Below, piece after piece: positions 1 to 8,227 of a stretch of 20,664 nucleotides of DNA. Within the stretch, counting starts at the first letter, position 1. Each line of letters starts with the position of its first letter. Made by a program: the position numbers and the translations under genes. Location of the stretch: contig JACPVN010000543.1 in assembly GCA_016191715.1 (NCBI GenBank), positions 1-20,664 on the forward strand, written 5' to 3'. The notes beneath the pieces are model-generated. The model was given only the letters and a program-made list of their open reading frames with translations. It did not search any database and was not told the origin of the DNA. This DNA comes from Ignavibacteriota bacterium (lineage in GTDB: Bacteria > Bacteroidota > Ignavibacteria > UBA10030 > SZUA-254).

Positions 1-404
1 GTGGGTTGGTCGCCGAACGCCCACTTTTTTGTCTCGCTCAGTCGGTTCACTCCGTCTCCCGTCTGCGGCGATTCATGACTCCCGCTCATCCCTTTTTTCA
101 ACGAACTGAAGATTTCATCGAGAGCATCTTTGCGCAAACGTTGGATGCCGCGCGTTGTCAGTTGCAACGAGCCGTCAAGTTCTTCGATGAGTCCGAGTTC
201 TTTCAGTTTCTCAATCAAATCTTCGAGCGACATGTTTTCGTCGAAGATGCCATACTCACGCGCAATCTGCCGGAGCCATTCAAGCGCTTCTTCCACATCG
301 CCGCTTGTCTTCGTCACCATATAACTGAAGAGCGAGAGCAGGTTTTGGAGACGTTGCTCGTCGGTCATCGAGTCGGGTGTCCATTGGCTGTAAAGAAATT
401 TCAT
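1..404 (-). CDS. VWA-domain-type protein, N-terminal part (runs off the window)
   Basis: The minus strand reads open from ATG at 404 down to the window edge, giving 134 codons that begin MKFLYSQWTPDSMTDEQRLQ. Around residues 73-110 there is a winged-helix-like stretch with LTTRGIQRLRKDALDEIF, then a LSETKKWAFGDQP segment. From memory, this arrangement (a GIxRIxxxAL block, then ETKxYxFGD) is the N-terminal region of bacterial von Willebrand factor A proteins that work beside a MoxR/Mg-chelatase-like AAA ATPase. The VWA domain and its metal site would lie beyond the window, so they cannot be confirmed. The start is the first ATG after an in-frame TGA. No Shine-Dalgarno sequence is visible. It lies 166 bases downstream of gyrA on the same strand. 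The plus-strand frame over the same bases looks like a shadow. Confidence 0.62.
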   Translation of the reverse strand, partial: MKFLYSQWTPDSMTDEQRLQNLLSLFSYMVTKTSGDVEEALEWLRQIAREYGIFDENMSLEDLIEKLKELGLIEELDGSLQLTTRGIQRLRKDALDEIFSSLKKGMSGSHESPQTGDGVNRLSETKKWAFGDQP

Positions 405-570
405 TTCAGGGAACCATGAAATAGTTAAAAAAATCAGAAGATGTTTATAAACGAAACATACTGTTGCCCCGAACTTCTTTCAGGGTACATGCCGCGCAGA
501 TGCAGATACTGAAATATTTTCAGCGTGACGAAATTCGGACCTTTGAGACTGCCTTAACGTATTTGTCTCG

Positions 571-3081
571 TCATTTCTTTCCGCGTTTTTTCTTCTCCTC
601 AAACAATGTCTGTTGTTCTCCCTCACCTGCAACTTCTTTCGTTGCACCTTCTTCCTCTTCCGAAGGAACGGCGGCAACTGCGGAAACATTATCTTTTTCA
701 TCAAGACGAATGAGGCGAACGCCTTGCGTGTTCCGTCCTGCGACGCGAATTGTCTTTGCTGGCTGACGGATGATGATGCCTTGTGATGTTACAACCACGA
801 TGTCGTCATTGTCTAACACCTCTCTGATGGCAACCATGTTTCCGGTTTTTTCTGTAATCTTCAACGTGTACACGCCTTTGCCGCCGCGATGACTGACACG
901 GTAATCGGCAAGGTCGCTCCGTTTTCCGAAACCATCTTCCGAGACAACAAGAATTGTTGTTGTTTGTCTTCGCGCCGCAACAGCGCCGACAACTTTATCT
1001 TTCTTCTCTAACCTGATTGCACGAACTCCGCTCGCCGTACGTCCCATCGGTCGCGCTTCCGATTCATGGAAGCGAATAGCAATTCCCTTATTCGTTCCGA
1101 TGACGATGTCGGATTTTCCGTCGGTGAGTTTTACATCAATCAACAGGTCTCCCTTTTGTAATTTGATGGCGGCGATTCCGTTTTTACGCGGGTTGCTGTA
1201 CTCCGAAAGCGCAGTCTTTTTAATCAAGCCCTGTTCGGTGAACATTGCAACGTAGTGGTCGTCATCAAATTGTGCGACGGAAACAAACGCCGTGATTTTT
1301 TCATCCGTTTGTTTGTGAACGAGGTTGACGATTGATTTCCCGCGCGCCATTCGTCCCGCTTCGGGAATCTCAAATACTTTCAACCAATAGCACCGGCCTT
1401 TATCCGTGAAGAACAAAATATAATTGTGCGTAGAGGCGATGAACATTTGTTCGATAAAATCATCTTCCTTCGTCGTCGCGCCTGTAACTCCTTTGCCGCC
1501 ACGGGCTTGCCGTCTGTAGTTCGAGACAGGGAAGCGTTTGATGAATCCGCCATGACTGACCGTGATGACGACATCTTCCTGCGCAATCATGTCTTCAATG
1601 CTGAACTCTTCCGCTTTGTAGATGATTTCCGTCCGGCGTTCATCACCATATTTCTTTTTGATTTCCTGCAATTCTTCTTTGATGATTTGCATCTGCAATT
1701 TTTGGCTTGCAAGAATTGCTTTCAACTTCTCGATGAGTTTAATCGTCTCTTTGTATTCTTCTTCAATCTTTTTCCGCTCAAGACCGGTGAGCCGTTGCAG
1801 GCGCATGTCGAGAATTGCTTTCGCCTGAATTTCGGAAAGTTTGAATCGCTTCATCAATTGTTCCTGCGCCGTCGGAACGTCTTTCGATTTTTTGATGACA
1901 CGAATAACTTCATCAATGTTATCCAGCGCGATGATATACCCTTCGAGTAAGTGTGCGCGCTTCTCCGCTTCATCCAAATCATACTTTGCGCGGCGAACAA
2001 CAACTTCATTTCTGTGTTTGATGAAGTGATCAATTATCTGTCGGAGTGTCAGCGTCTGCGGGCGTCCATCAACCAACGCGAGCATGATAACGCCGAATGT
2101 TGTCTGAAGTTGTGTGTGTTTGTAAAGATTATTCAGCACAACTTCCGCATCGGCATCGCGTTTCAAATCAATCACGACACGCAATCCGTCTCTGTCGGAT
2201 TCATCATTCACGCCGGAGATGTCCTCTAATTTCTTTTCCCGGACAAGTTCTGCAATCTTCTCAATCAATGATGCCTTATTGACCTGATAGGGAACTTCGG
2301 TGACGATAATTCTCTGGCGGTCTCCTTTTCCTGTTTCGATGTTCGCCTTCGCACGAACTATAATTTTCCCGCGTCCTGTTTTGTACGCATCCTTCACTCC
2401 ATCGTAGCCATAGATAATTCCACCCGTCGGGAAATCAGGCGCCTTAATAATCTTCATCAACTTTTCTTCGGGAAGCGCCGGGTTATCAATCACGGTGATA
2501 CAGCCGTCTATTACTTCTGTGAGATTGTGTGGAGGAATATTAGTCGTCATCCCAACAGCAATTCCCGAACTTCCGTTGACGAGAAGATTCGGAATCTGCG
2601 CGGGCATAACGGTCGGTTCTTTCAGCGTGTCGTCAAAGTTCGGGGCATAGTCAACCGTGTTTTTGTCTAAGTCGCGAAGCATTTCTTCTGCGATTCGGGA
2701 AAGCCGCGCTTCTGTGTAACGCATTGCCGCCGGAGCGTCTCCATCCATCGAGCCAAAGTTCCCTTGTCCATCTACGAGCGGATAGCGGAGAGAAAAATCC
2801 TGCGCCATTCGAACCATCGTATCATACACCGCCGAATCTCCGTGCGGGTGATATTTACCAAGCACTTCTCCGACGATACGCGCACTTTTCTTGTACGCCC
2901 GATTGCTCGCAAGTCCAAGGTCGCTCATGCCGAATAACACGCGGCGATGAACGGGTTTCAATCCGTCGCGCACATCGGGTAACGCTCTCGACACGATCAC
3001 GCTCATCGCGTAATCTATGTATGAGCCCTTCATTTCGTCTTCAATATCTACGGGGACTATTTTTTCGCTTAATGTTGCCAT
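571..3081 (-). CDS. gyrA: DNA gyrase subunit A
   Basis: Encodes the 836-residue breakage-reunion subunit of gyrase, which with GyrB introduces negative supercoils using ATP. The N-terminal topoisomerase IIA core runs to about residue 500. The catalytic tyrosine is Tyr122 in AAMRYTEARL. The quinolone pocket is HPHGDSAVYD (78-87), with Ser83 and Asp87, the usual drug-sensitive residues. The C-terminal beta-pinwheel follows, with the GyrA-box at 525-531 reading QARGGKG instead of the more usual QRRGGKG, and a second related YRVSHRGGKG motif in a later blade. The tail is acidic, then lysine-rich. I call it GyrA rather than ParC because of the box, the gyrB/oriC setting and the full set of pinwheel blades. 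Its leader contains the palindrome cluster at 3131-3234. Confidence 0.96.
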   Translation of the reverse strand: MATLSEKIVPVDIEDEMKGSYIDYAMSVIVSRALPDVRDGLKPVHRRVLFGMSDLGLASNRAYKKSARIVGEVLGKYHPHGDSAVYDTMVRMAQDFSLRYPLVDGQGNFGSMDGDAPAAMRYTEARLSRIAEEMLRDLDKNTVDYAPNFDDTLKEPTVMPAQIPNLLVNGSSGIAVGMTTNIPPHNLTEVIDGCITVIDNPALPEEKLMKIIKAPDFPTGGIIYGYDGVKDAYKTGRGKIIVRAKANIETGKGDRQRIIVTEVPYQVNKASLIEKIAELVREKKLEDISGVNDESDRDGLRVVIDLKRDADAEVVLNNLYKHTQLQTTFGVIMLALVDGRPQTLTLRQIIDHFIKHRNEVVVRRAKYDLDEAEKRAHLLEGYIIALDNIDEVIRVIKKSKDVPTAQEQLMKRFKLSEIQAKAILDMRLQRLTGLERKKIEEEYKETIKLIEKLKAILASQKLQMQIIKEELQEIKKKYGDERRTEIIYKAEEFSIEDMIAQEDVVITVSHGGFIKRFPVSNYRRQARGGKGVTGATTKEDDFIEQMFIASTHNYILFFTDKGRCYWLKVFEIPEAGRMARGKSIVNLVHKQTDEKITAFVSVAQFDDDHYVAMFTEQGLIKKTALSEYSNPRKNGIAAIKLQKGDLLIDVKLTDGKSDIVIGTNKGIAIRFHESEARPMGRTASGVRAIRLEKKDKVVGAVAARRQTTTILVVSEDGFGKRSDLADYRVSHRGGKGVYTLKITEKTGNMVAIREVLDNDDIVVVTSQGIIIRQPAKTIRVAGRNTQGVRLIRLDEKDNVSAVAAVPSEEEEGATKEVAGEGEQQTLFEEKKKRGKK

Positions 3082-3130
3082 TCTGTTTTTAGTTCTAAGT
3101 TTTTAGTTGTCTGTTCTTTTTTCCTATTAC

Positions 3131-3234
3131 AAAACCGTTGAAACGGCTTCCTTGAAAAAGAATTCTTTTTATTAACCCCAGACTTAAGTCTGGGGTTTGT
3201 ACAAATTAATATCTATGTAACCGCTTCAGCGGTT
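3131..3234. repeat. REP-like cluster of three palindromes
   Basis: Three inverted repeats lie about 41-45 bases apart, centre to centre. First, CCGTT-GA-AACGG at 3135-3146, with imperfect outer pairs. Second, a perfect palindrome containing CCCCAGACTTAAGTCTGGGG at 3176-3195, extending two bases each side to 3174-3197. Third, AACCGCT-TC-AGCGGTT at 3219-3234. The outer two resemble each other. This hairpin-palindrome-hairpin layout is typical of REP/BIME-type extragenic repeats mobilised by RAYT (Y1) transposases. That origin is inferred, since no transposase is in the window. The right end abuts the point where the nucleotidyltransferase remnant loses its reading frame. Confidence 0.7.
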
Positions 3235-3390
3235 TGATAAATAAGCAATCCCAATCGTAATATCAATGTCTCCGGTGAAGCGCGGCTCACCATGAAGAAT
3301 TACTGCCTGTCCACTGATTACCATGTACGGAATCTTTTCTCGGTTGAGTTTTGGTACAATCCTCGAGAGAAGTTTTTCAAATACCGAAAT
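3226..3390 (-). pseudogene. Truncated nucleotidyltransferase remnant
   Basis: The minus-strand frame from 3390 to a TGA at 3226-3228 gives 54 residues. They include IPYMVISGQAVILHGEPRF and then TGDIDITIGI. This matches the N-terminal core of small minimal nucleotidyltransferases (AbiEii/MNT-like, DUF6036-like): the GGQAV-type glycine motif, here SGQAV, then the metal-binding DxD of RxTxDIDI. Intact family members run well past 150 residues, so the C-terminal two-thirds is missing. Sequence resemblance stops at about IGIA, exactly where the third palindrome begins, and the last residues come from that repeat. There is no ATG, GTG or TTG upstream of the motif after the in-frame TGA at 3391-3393, so the start may also be lost. 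It is almost certainly non-functional. Confidence 0.68.
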
Positions 3391-3571
3391 TCAACACTCT
3401 TGCCATAGCAATTAAGTGACCAATATCTTCTATGCTGTCTTTCGATGTCAACTTTCCAAGCGATTTAACCTCTTCGTAAATCGAATTCAGAAGATTGTAT
3501 TTTTGTTCGAGCGTCAGCGGATGCTCGCGTTCGTGCGCTCTATTTCTTTGGGATTTCTTATCATATCTCAA
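3377..3571 (-). CDS. Small conserved-type partner of the nucleotidyltransferase
   Basis: A 64-residue protein starting MRYDKKSQRNRAHEREHPL, then a helical segment with YNLLNSIYEEVKSLGKL and IEDIGHLIAMARVLN. Short proteins with a YxEAxxLG...DPLEGIE..I.MARxLN pattern are, from memory, encoded directly upstream of AbiEii-like nucleotidyltransferases, as this one is upstream of the remnant at 3226-3390. The stop of this frame overlaps the remnant by 14 bases, typical of a coupled pair. It sits 24 bases downstream of gyrB and could ride on that transcript. Its function is unknown. A toxin-antitoxin or phage-defence role is only inferred from the partner type. With the partner broken, it may be a relic that is still translated. 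Confidence 0.5.
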   Translation of the reverse strand: MRYDKKSQRNRAHEREHPLTLEQKYNLLNSIYEEVKSLGKLTSKDSIEDIGHLIAMARVLNFGI

Positions 3572-3595
3572 CTACTTTGTACTCACAGACTCAGT

Positions 3596-5623
3596 TTATA
3601 CATCCAAGTTCCGCACATACTTCGCATTCTTTTCGATGAACGCGCGGCGCGGCTCTACTTCATCCCCCATTAAAATGGAAAATGTTCTGTCTGCATCTGC
3701 GGCGTTTTCAACTGCAACCTGTAATACTGTTCGCGTTTCGGGATTCATCGTTGTTGACCACAGTTGCTCGGGATTCATTTCTCCCAACCCTTTGAAACGG
3801 GAGATTGCCATTCCGCTCGAGTTGACGACAACTTCTTCTCCTTCCATAACTTCAACCGTTGCTTCTTCTTTCTCCGCATCTTTTTTCTTTTCGCCCTTTA
3901 ATCGTTTAATGATTTCATCCCGCTCTTCATCATCGAACGCGTAATGTTCCTGTTTTCCTTTTTTGACTTTGTACAACGGCGGCTGTGCGATATACACATG
4001 CCCAAGGTCAATCAACTCTCTCATGTGCCGGAAGAAGAGCGTGAGCAAGAGCGTGCGGATGTGTGAACCATCCACATCGGCATCGCACATGATGATGATT
4101 TTTCCGTAGCGCAATTTTGCCGAACTGAAATCTTCGCCTACGCCCGTGCCAATTGCCTGAAAGATGCAACGGATCTCCTCGTTCTCAAGAATTTTATGCA
4201 TGCGTGATTTTTCCACGTTCAGGATTTTTCCTTTGATGGGAAGAATTGCCTGAAATCTTCTGTCACGACCCTGCTTTGCCGAGCCGCCTGCGGAATCTCC
4301 CTCTACAATGTAGAGTTCACAGTGTTCCGGGTCTTCAATTGAACAATCGGCAAGTTTACCGGGAAGCGTTGAAGATTCGAGCGCGTTTTTCCTTCGAGCA
4401 AGTTCGCGTGCCTTGCGGGCGGCCTCCCGCGCTTCTGCGGCACGTAAACATTTTTCTATAATTCGTTTCGCATCGGGTGGATTTTCATCGAGCCACGTTG
4501 CAAGACGTTCACCAACTACTCCCTCAACTATTCCCTTCACTTCGCTGTTGCCAAGTTTTGTTTTTGTTTGTCCTTCGAACTGCGGTTCGGGAACCTTCAC
4601 GCTAATCACCGCCGTCAATCCTTCACGGAAATCGTCGCCCGTCAATTGGACGCTGTTTTCTTTTACGATATTATTTTTCGACGCGTAACTGTTCAGTGTA
4701 CGGGTAAGTGTGGTACGAAAACCAATGAGGTGCGTTCCGCCTTCGTGTGTGTTGATGTTGTTGACATACGTAAAAATGTTTTCGTTATACTGGTCGTTGT
4801 ATTGAAATGCAACCTCGACTTCGACTACTCGACCGTTTTCATCCTTGTCCTGTCCTTTTGCATAGAACGATTTTTTCAACAGCGACGGTCGGGTTGAGTC
4901 AATATATTTTACAAACTCAATCAGTCCTCCTTTAAAGTGAAATTCTTCTTCCTGCTCTTCCCCTTTCCTCAAATCGGCAATACGAAGAACCACATCAGGA
5001 TTGAGGAATGCAAGTTCCCGCAAGCGTTCTGCAATTGTTTCAAATTTGTAAGTTCGGTTTTTGAAAATCGTTCCGTCCGGCAGGAAGGTAACTTTTGTTC
5101 CCGTTTTTTTTTCTTCTGACTTGCCAATGACCTTAACAGGTTCGACCGGATTTCCTTGTTTGAATTTCTGAAACCATAATTTTCCATCACGGGAAACTTC
5201 CACTTCAAGCCACTCGGAAAGCGCGTTCACCACCGAAACACCAACGCCGTGCAAACCTCCGGAAACTTTGTACGTGCTTTTATCAAACTTCCCGCCCGCG
5301 TGCAGAACCGTCATAACAACTTCGAGCGCGGAGCGTTTCTCTTCTGCATGAATACCGGTCGGAATTCCGCGCCCATCATCAATTACCGTGATTGAACCAT
5401 CTTTGTTGATGCTGACATCAATATTATGTGCAAAACCCGCGAGCGCTTCATCAATCGAGTTATCCACAACTTCATATACAAGGTGATGAAGACCGCGCGT
5501 AGAAACATCTCCGATATACATCGCCGGTCGCTGACGAACCGGATCGAGTCCTTTGAGAACGGTAATGTCATCTGCCGTGTATTCGCCTTCTTGCTTTTTC
5601 TTATTTTCTTTTTCTGATTTCAT
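3596..5623 (-). CDS. gyrB: DNA gyrase subunit B
   Basis: Encodes the 675-residue ATPase subunit of gyrase. The GHKL ATP-binding domain shows EVVDNSIDEA (51-60; Glu51 is the expected general base and Asn55 the Mg ligand), DDGRGIP (82-88) and GGLHGVGVSVVNALS (122-136). The transducer domain follows. The TOPRIM domain has EGDSAGGSAKQGRDR from 441 and the metal-binding DADVDGSHI at 514-522. The C-terminus, ending PRRAFIEKNAKYVRNLDV, is typical. Between the TOPRIM segment and RFKGLGEMNP there is a charged Lys/Glu-rich linker of about 35 residues (roughly 565-600), a modest elaboration. The gene starts 13 bases after dciA stops, so it is probably part of the dnaN-recF-dciA-gyrB run. No clear Shine-Dalgarno sequence precedes the ATG. 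Confidence 0.97.
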   Translation of the reverse strand: MKSEKENKKKQEGEYTADDITVLKGLDPVRQRPAMYIGDVSTRGLHHLVYEVVDNSIDEALAGFAHNIDVSINKDGSITVIDDGRGIPTGIHAEEKRSALEVVMTVLHAGGKFDKSTYKVSGGLHGVGVSVVNALSEWLEVEVSRDGKLWFQKFKQGNPVEPVKVIGKSEEKKTGTKVTFLPDGTIFKNRTYKFETIAERLRELAFLNPDVVLRIADLRKGEEQEEEFHFKGGLIEFVKYIDSTRPSLLKKSFYAKGQDKDENGRVVEVEVAFQYNDQYNENIFTYVNNINTHEGGTHLIGFRTTLTRTLNSYASKNNIVKENSVQLTGDDFREGLTAVISVKVPEPQFEGQTKTKLGNSEVKGIVEGVVGERLATWLDENPPDAKRIIEKCLRAAEAREAARKARELARRKNALESSTLPGKLADCSIEDPEHCELYIVEGDSAGGSAKQGRDRRFQAILPIKGKILNVEKSRMHKILENEEIRCIFQAIGTGVGEDFSSAKLRYGKIIIMCDADVDGSHIRTLLLTLFFRHMRELIDLGHVYIAQPPLYKVKKGKQEHYAFDDEERDEIIKRLKGEKKKDAEKEEATVEVMEGEEVVVNSSGMAISRFKGLGEMNPEQLWSTTMNPETRTVLQVAVENAADADRTFSILMGDEVEPRRAFIEKNAKYVRNLDV

Positions 5624-5636
5624 TTCTGTTCGATTT

Positions 5637-5927
5637 CTACCGAAAAATTATATCCTTGATTAAATCTTTTTGTACTGCTTTGTTGACTTTTGCTATCAAC
5701 TCTCGTTTGAGAAATACTAACTCGTTTCGCCACACCGATGATGTGACATGAACAACTAACGTATCACCTTCGACACGAACAGGAACCGTTACGCGCCCTA
5801 TCTGCTCGCCTACGATTTCACTCCACCGGTCGAGCGCTTCGGCTTTCTTCAACCTCTGCCCAATTCCCAGATTCTGAATCACGGAGGCGAGTACACCCCC
5901 AAGTTGTTTTGGCGCCGAAGTTCTCAT
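5637..5927 (-). CDS. dciA: DciA-like helicase-loading protein (DUF721)
   Basis: A 96-residue basic protein with the DUF721 pattern: an N-terminal helix, RWSEIVGEQIGRVTVPV (34-50), a strand reading DTLVVHVTSSVWRNEL (55-70) and a C-terminal helix ending IKDIIFR. The conserved tryptophans are Trp35 and Trp66. DciA is the ancestral loader or partner of the replicative helicase DnaB in bacteria that lack DnaC/DnaI. The position between recF and gyrB, next to the origin, fits. Its ATG overlaps the recF stop as ATGA (5924-5927), suggesting translational coupling. It is shorter than many DciA proteins (often 100-160 residues) and consists of the core domain only. The family call is strong; helicase loading in this organism is inferred. 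Confidence 0.85.
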   Translation of the reverse strand: MRTSAPKQLGGVLASVIQNLGIGQRLKKAEALDRWSEIVGEQIGRVTVPVRVEGDTLVVHVTSSVWRNELVFLKRELIAKVNKAVQKDLIKDIIFR

Positions 5928-7066
5928 GCAACAATGACTTCTTCTTCCGGAACAACAGAGCCGTTCTTAATAAAAAATTTTCTGTTTGTATGATTGAACT
6001 CCACAAACGGCTCAAACCACTTCACCGAGGTCGAGGTGATAAATGTTTGACTGATGGTTCCTACAAAATCCAACAACCGTTTCGAGCGGCGTTCATCCAA
6101 CTCACTGAAAATATCATCGAGCAAAAGCAACGGCGTTTCGTTGCAAAGGTTTTTCAAATAGAAAAACTCACCCAACTTCAATCCAACCAAAAATGTTTTG
6201 TGTTGGCCTTGTGAACCATACTTCCGCAAATCAAGTCCGTTAACCGTGAAGACAAACTCATCTCTGTGCGGACCGATGAGAGTTGAGCCGACGCGCAGTT
6301 CTTCTTTTCGATTTTGCACCAATAACGTTTTCAACAACCGCCGGCAATCATCTTCAGACGAGAACGATTCTGCAAAAGGAGAATATTCAATCTGCGGTTC
6401 TTCTTCACTCCCGACAAGTTCGTGATACGATGAATGAAGAATGTTTTTAAATCCGTCAACAAATAATTTTCGCCGGTGAGTGAGAGTCGCACCATGTTGA
6501 AGAAGTTGTTCATCCCACGATTCAAGCAACCCGGAGGGATTCATATTTCCGATTCGGGCATCGAGCAGAATTTTATTTCGCTGTTTGATGACACGGCGGT
6601 ATTCCATCAACGATTTTAAATAGACAGAACTTGCCTGAGAAATCACAAAATCGGCAAATCTGCGGCGTTCTTCCGGTCCGCCGGACGTAATTGGGTTGTG
6701 TTCAGGCGAGCAAATTACTACAGGAAATTTTCCAATGACGGTAGAAAACGGCTCAACCGATTTCTTATTAATGAAATACGCTTTTTGTGTTTGCTGTTTA
6801 TCGTAAGCGACGCGGACTTTGTTTTCGTTGCCCGATTCAGAAACAAACGTTCCTTCCTGCTCGAAAAATTCTGTTCCAAGCCGCAGAACAACGGCATCAC
6901 TGCTCGCGTAAAAACTCTTCGTCAGACAGAGATACGAAATTGCTTCGAGGATATTTGTTTTTCCTTGTCCGTTCTCTCCTAAAATAAGATTGGCGTTGTT
7001 TCCGAATTCAAAAAACGATTCGGCGTGATTCCGAAAATTTTGTAACCGAAGTGTCGTTAGACGCAT
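5924..7066 (-). CDS. recF: DNA replication and repair protein RecF
   Basis: A 380-residue SMC/ABC-type ATPase that helps load RecA at single-strand gaps and stalled forks with RecO and RecR. Walker A is GENGQGKTNILEAI (30-43). The ABC signature is SQGQHKT (285-291). Walker B is LLLLDDIFSELD (313-324), followed by the D-loop. Length and start, with MRLTTLRLQNFRNH as the first strand, are standard. It begins 13 bases after dnaN ends and overlaps dciA by four bases, the classic dnaN-recF pairing. Nothing is missing from the motifs. Confidence 0.96.
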   Translation of the reverse strand: MRLTTLRLQNFRNHAESFFEFGNNANLILGENGQGKTNILEAISYLCLTKSFYASSDAVVLRLGTEFFEQEGTFVSESGNENKVRVAYDKQQTQKAYFINKKSVEPFSTVIGKFPVVICSPEHNPITSGGPEERRRFADFVISQASSVYLKSLMEYRRVIKQRNKILLDARIGNMNPSGLLESWDEQLLQHGATLTHRRKLFVDGFKNILHSSYHELVGSEEEPQIEYSPFAESFSSEDDCRRLLKTLLVQNRKEELRVGSTLIGPHRDEFVFTVNGLDLRKYGSQGQHKTFLVGLKLGEFFYLKNLCNETPLLLLDDIFSELDERRSKRLLDFVGTISQTFITSTSVKWFEPFVEFNHTNRKFFIKNGSVVPEEEVIVA

Positions 7067-7079
7067 TCACGGTTCAACT

Positions 7080-8195
7080 TTATGCGTTCAAGCGAACCGG
7101 CATCACCAACATTAAAATATCTTCGCCTTCTTTCTGAGTTGGAGGTCGAACTGTTACTGCGCGGGTTGATGTGTTCAACATGAACACTACTTCGTCGCTA
7201 TCTATATGTGATAACACATCAACAACATATCCCGCGTTGAAACCGATTTCCATATCGTCTGCATCATAATCGCAAGTGAGTGTTTCGTTTGCTTCGCTTC
7301 CGAAGTCAATATCTTCTGCAGAGACTGACATCGTATTACTTTTGATGGCGAACCGAACCTGCCGTGTCGTAGTGTTTGCAAACAACGATGTTCTTCGTAC
7401 CGAAGAAAGAAGTTGGTTTTTATTCACCGTAAGTTTCTTGGTATTGTCCTGCGGAATTACACTTTCGTAATTTGGATATTTCTCCTCGATGAGTCGCGTA
7501 ATGAGAATAAGATTTCCAAGTGTAAATTTGATGTGCGATTCATTAAAGAGAACAGTTCCTTCAGATTCTTCGAGACTCTTTGCAATCAGTTTAAGCGCCT
7601 TCGCCGGAATAATTACATCTGTTGATTTATGCTTTGATTTGAATGTCGTTTCCCTCATTCTTACAAGACGATGACCATCGGTCGCTACTGCACAAATTTC
7701 TTCCGGTCTGATTTGAAACAATACACCGGTCATTGCCGGGCGTAGTTCATCGCTACTGACGGCAAATTCTGTTTTTGAAATCAATCTTCGAAGAATATCG
7801 CTTCCAATCTTTAATTCTTTCTCACCTTTAAAATCCGGTAGTGACGGATAATTCTCATTCGATTCACCGGTAAGTTTGTATTCTCCGTTCTCCGTGTTCA
7901 TCACTATTTTGAATGTGTCGGTATCTACGTTGAATTTTACTGTCGGGTCGGTAAGCGAGCGGACAGTTTCTAAAAGCCGTTTTGCAGGAATAACAAACTT
8001 ACCTTTATCTTTACTGTCGACATTCAATTTGATTGTCGTATACATTTCAAGGTCTGTCGCGGTTATTTCTAACTCATTGCCGGAAAGTTCAAAAAGAAAA
8101 TTTTCTAAAATCGGTAACGTGGACTTTGCCGGAATTACTCCGCTGATGCTTCCTAAATGTTTTTGGAGGTCTGATGTGGATACGGAAAATTTCAT
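7080..8195 (-). CDS. dnaN: DNA polymerase III beta sliding clamp
   Basis: A 371-residue clamp that forms a ring dimer round DNA and tethers polymerase and repair enzymes. The N-terminus MKFSVSTSDLQKHLGSISGV and the following ILENFLFEL and ATDLEMY are typical of domain 1. Three similar domains of about 120 residues are expected from the length. The C-terminus ends MPVRLNA, the usual MPMRL-like tail beside the protein-binding pocket. A Shine-Dalgarno-like AGGAG lies 10 bases before the ATG (complement of 8206-8210), unusual here because most genes in the window have none. It is separated from dnaA by 380 bases of origin DNA with a terminator-like hairpin, so it probably has its own promoter. 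Confidence 0.97.
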   Translation of the reverse strand: MKFSVSTSDLQKHLGSISGVIPAKSTLPILENFLFELSGNELEITATDLEMYTTIKLNVDSKDKGKFVIPAKRLLETVRSLTDPTVKFNVDTDTFKIVMNTENGEYKLTGESNENYPSLPDFKGEKELKIGSDILRRLISKTEFAVSSDELRPAMTGVLFQIRPEEICAVATDGHRLVRMRETTFKSKHKSTDVIIPAKALKLIAKSLEESEGTVLFNESHIKFTLGNLILITRLIEEKYPNYESVIPQDNTKKLTVNKNQLLSSVRRTSLFANTTTRQVRFAIKSNTMSVSAEDIDFGSEANETLTCDYDADDMEIGFNAGYVVDVLSHIDSDEVVFMLNTSTRAVTVRPPTQKEGEDILMLVMPVRLNA

Positions 8196-8227
8196 GTAAA
8201 ATAAACTCCTAAGAGAAAATTGGTGAT

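Noticed and set aside
6..419. Plus-strand open frame of 137 codons at the left edge
   Set aside because: It overlaps the minus-strand VWA-type frame, which has recognisable motifs and the same orientation as its neighbours. The plus-strand translation resembles no family.
545..569. GAGAC/GTCTC inverted repeat after gyrA as a terminator
   Set aside because: The stem is only five bases, the loop is long and no T-run follows on the minus strand.
1426..1950. Plus-strand open frame of 174 codons inside gyrA
   Set aside because: It is antisense to a strongly conserved part of gyrA. The Phe/Arg-rich composition is typical of a shadow frame.
571..3081. Calling the type IIA topoisomerase subunit ParC
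   Set aside because: It has a GyrA-box-like QARGGKG and a full C-terminal pinwheel, and sits with gyrB at the origin.
3495..3944. Plus-strand open frame of 149 codons over the end of gyrB
   Set aside because: It is Ser/Phe-rich and antisense to the conserved GyrB C-terminus, with no recognisable motif.
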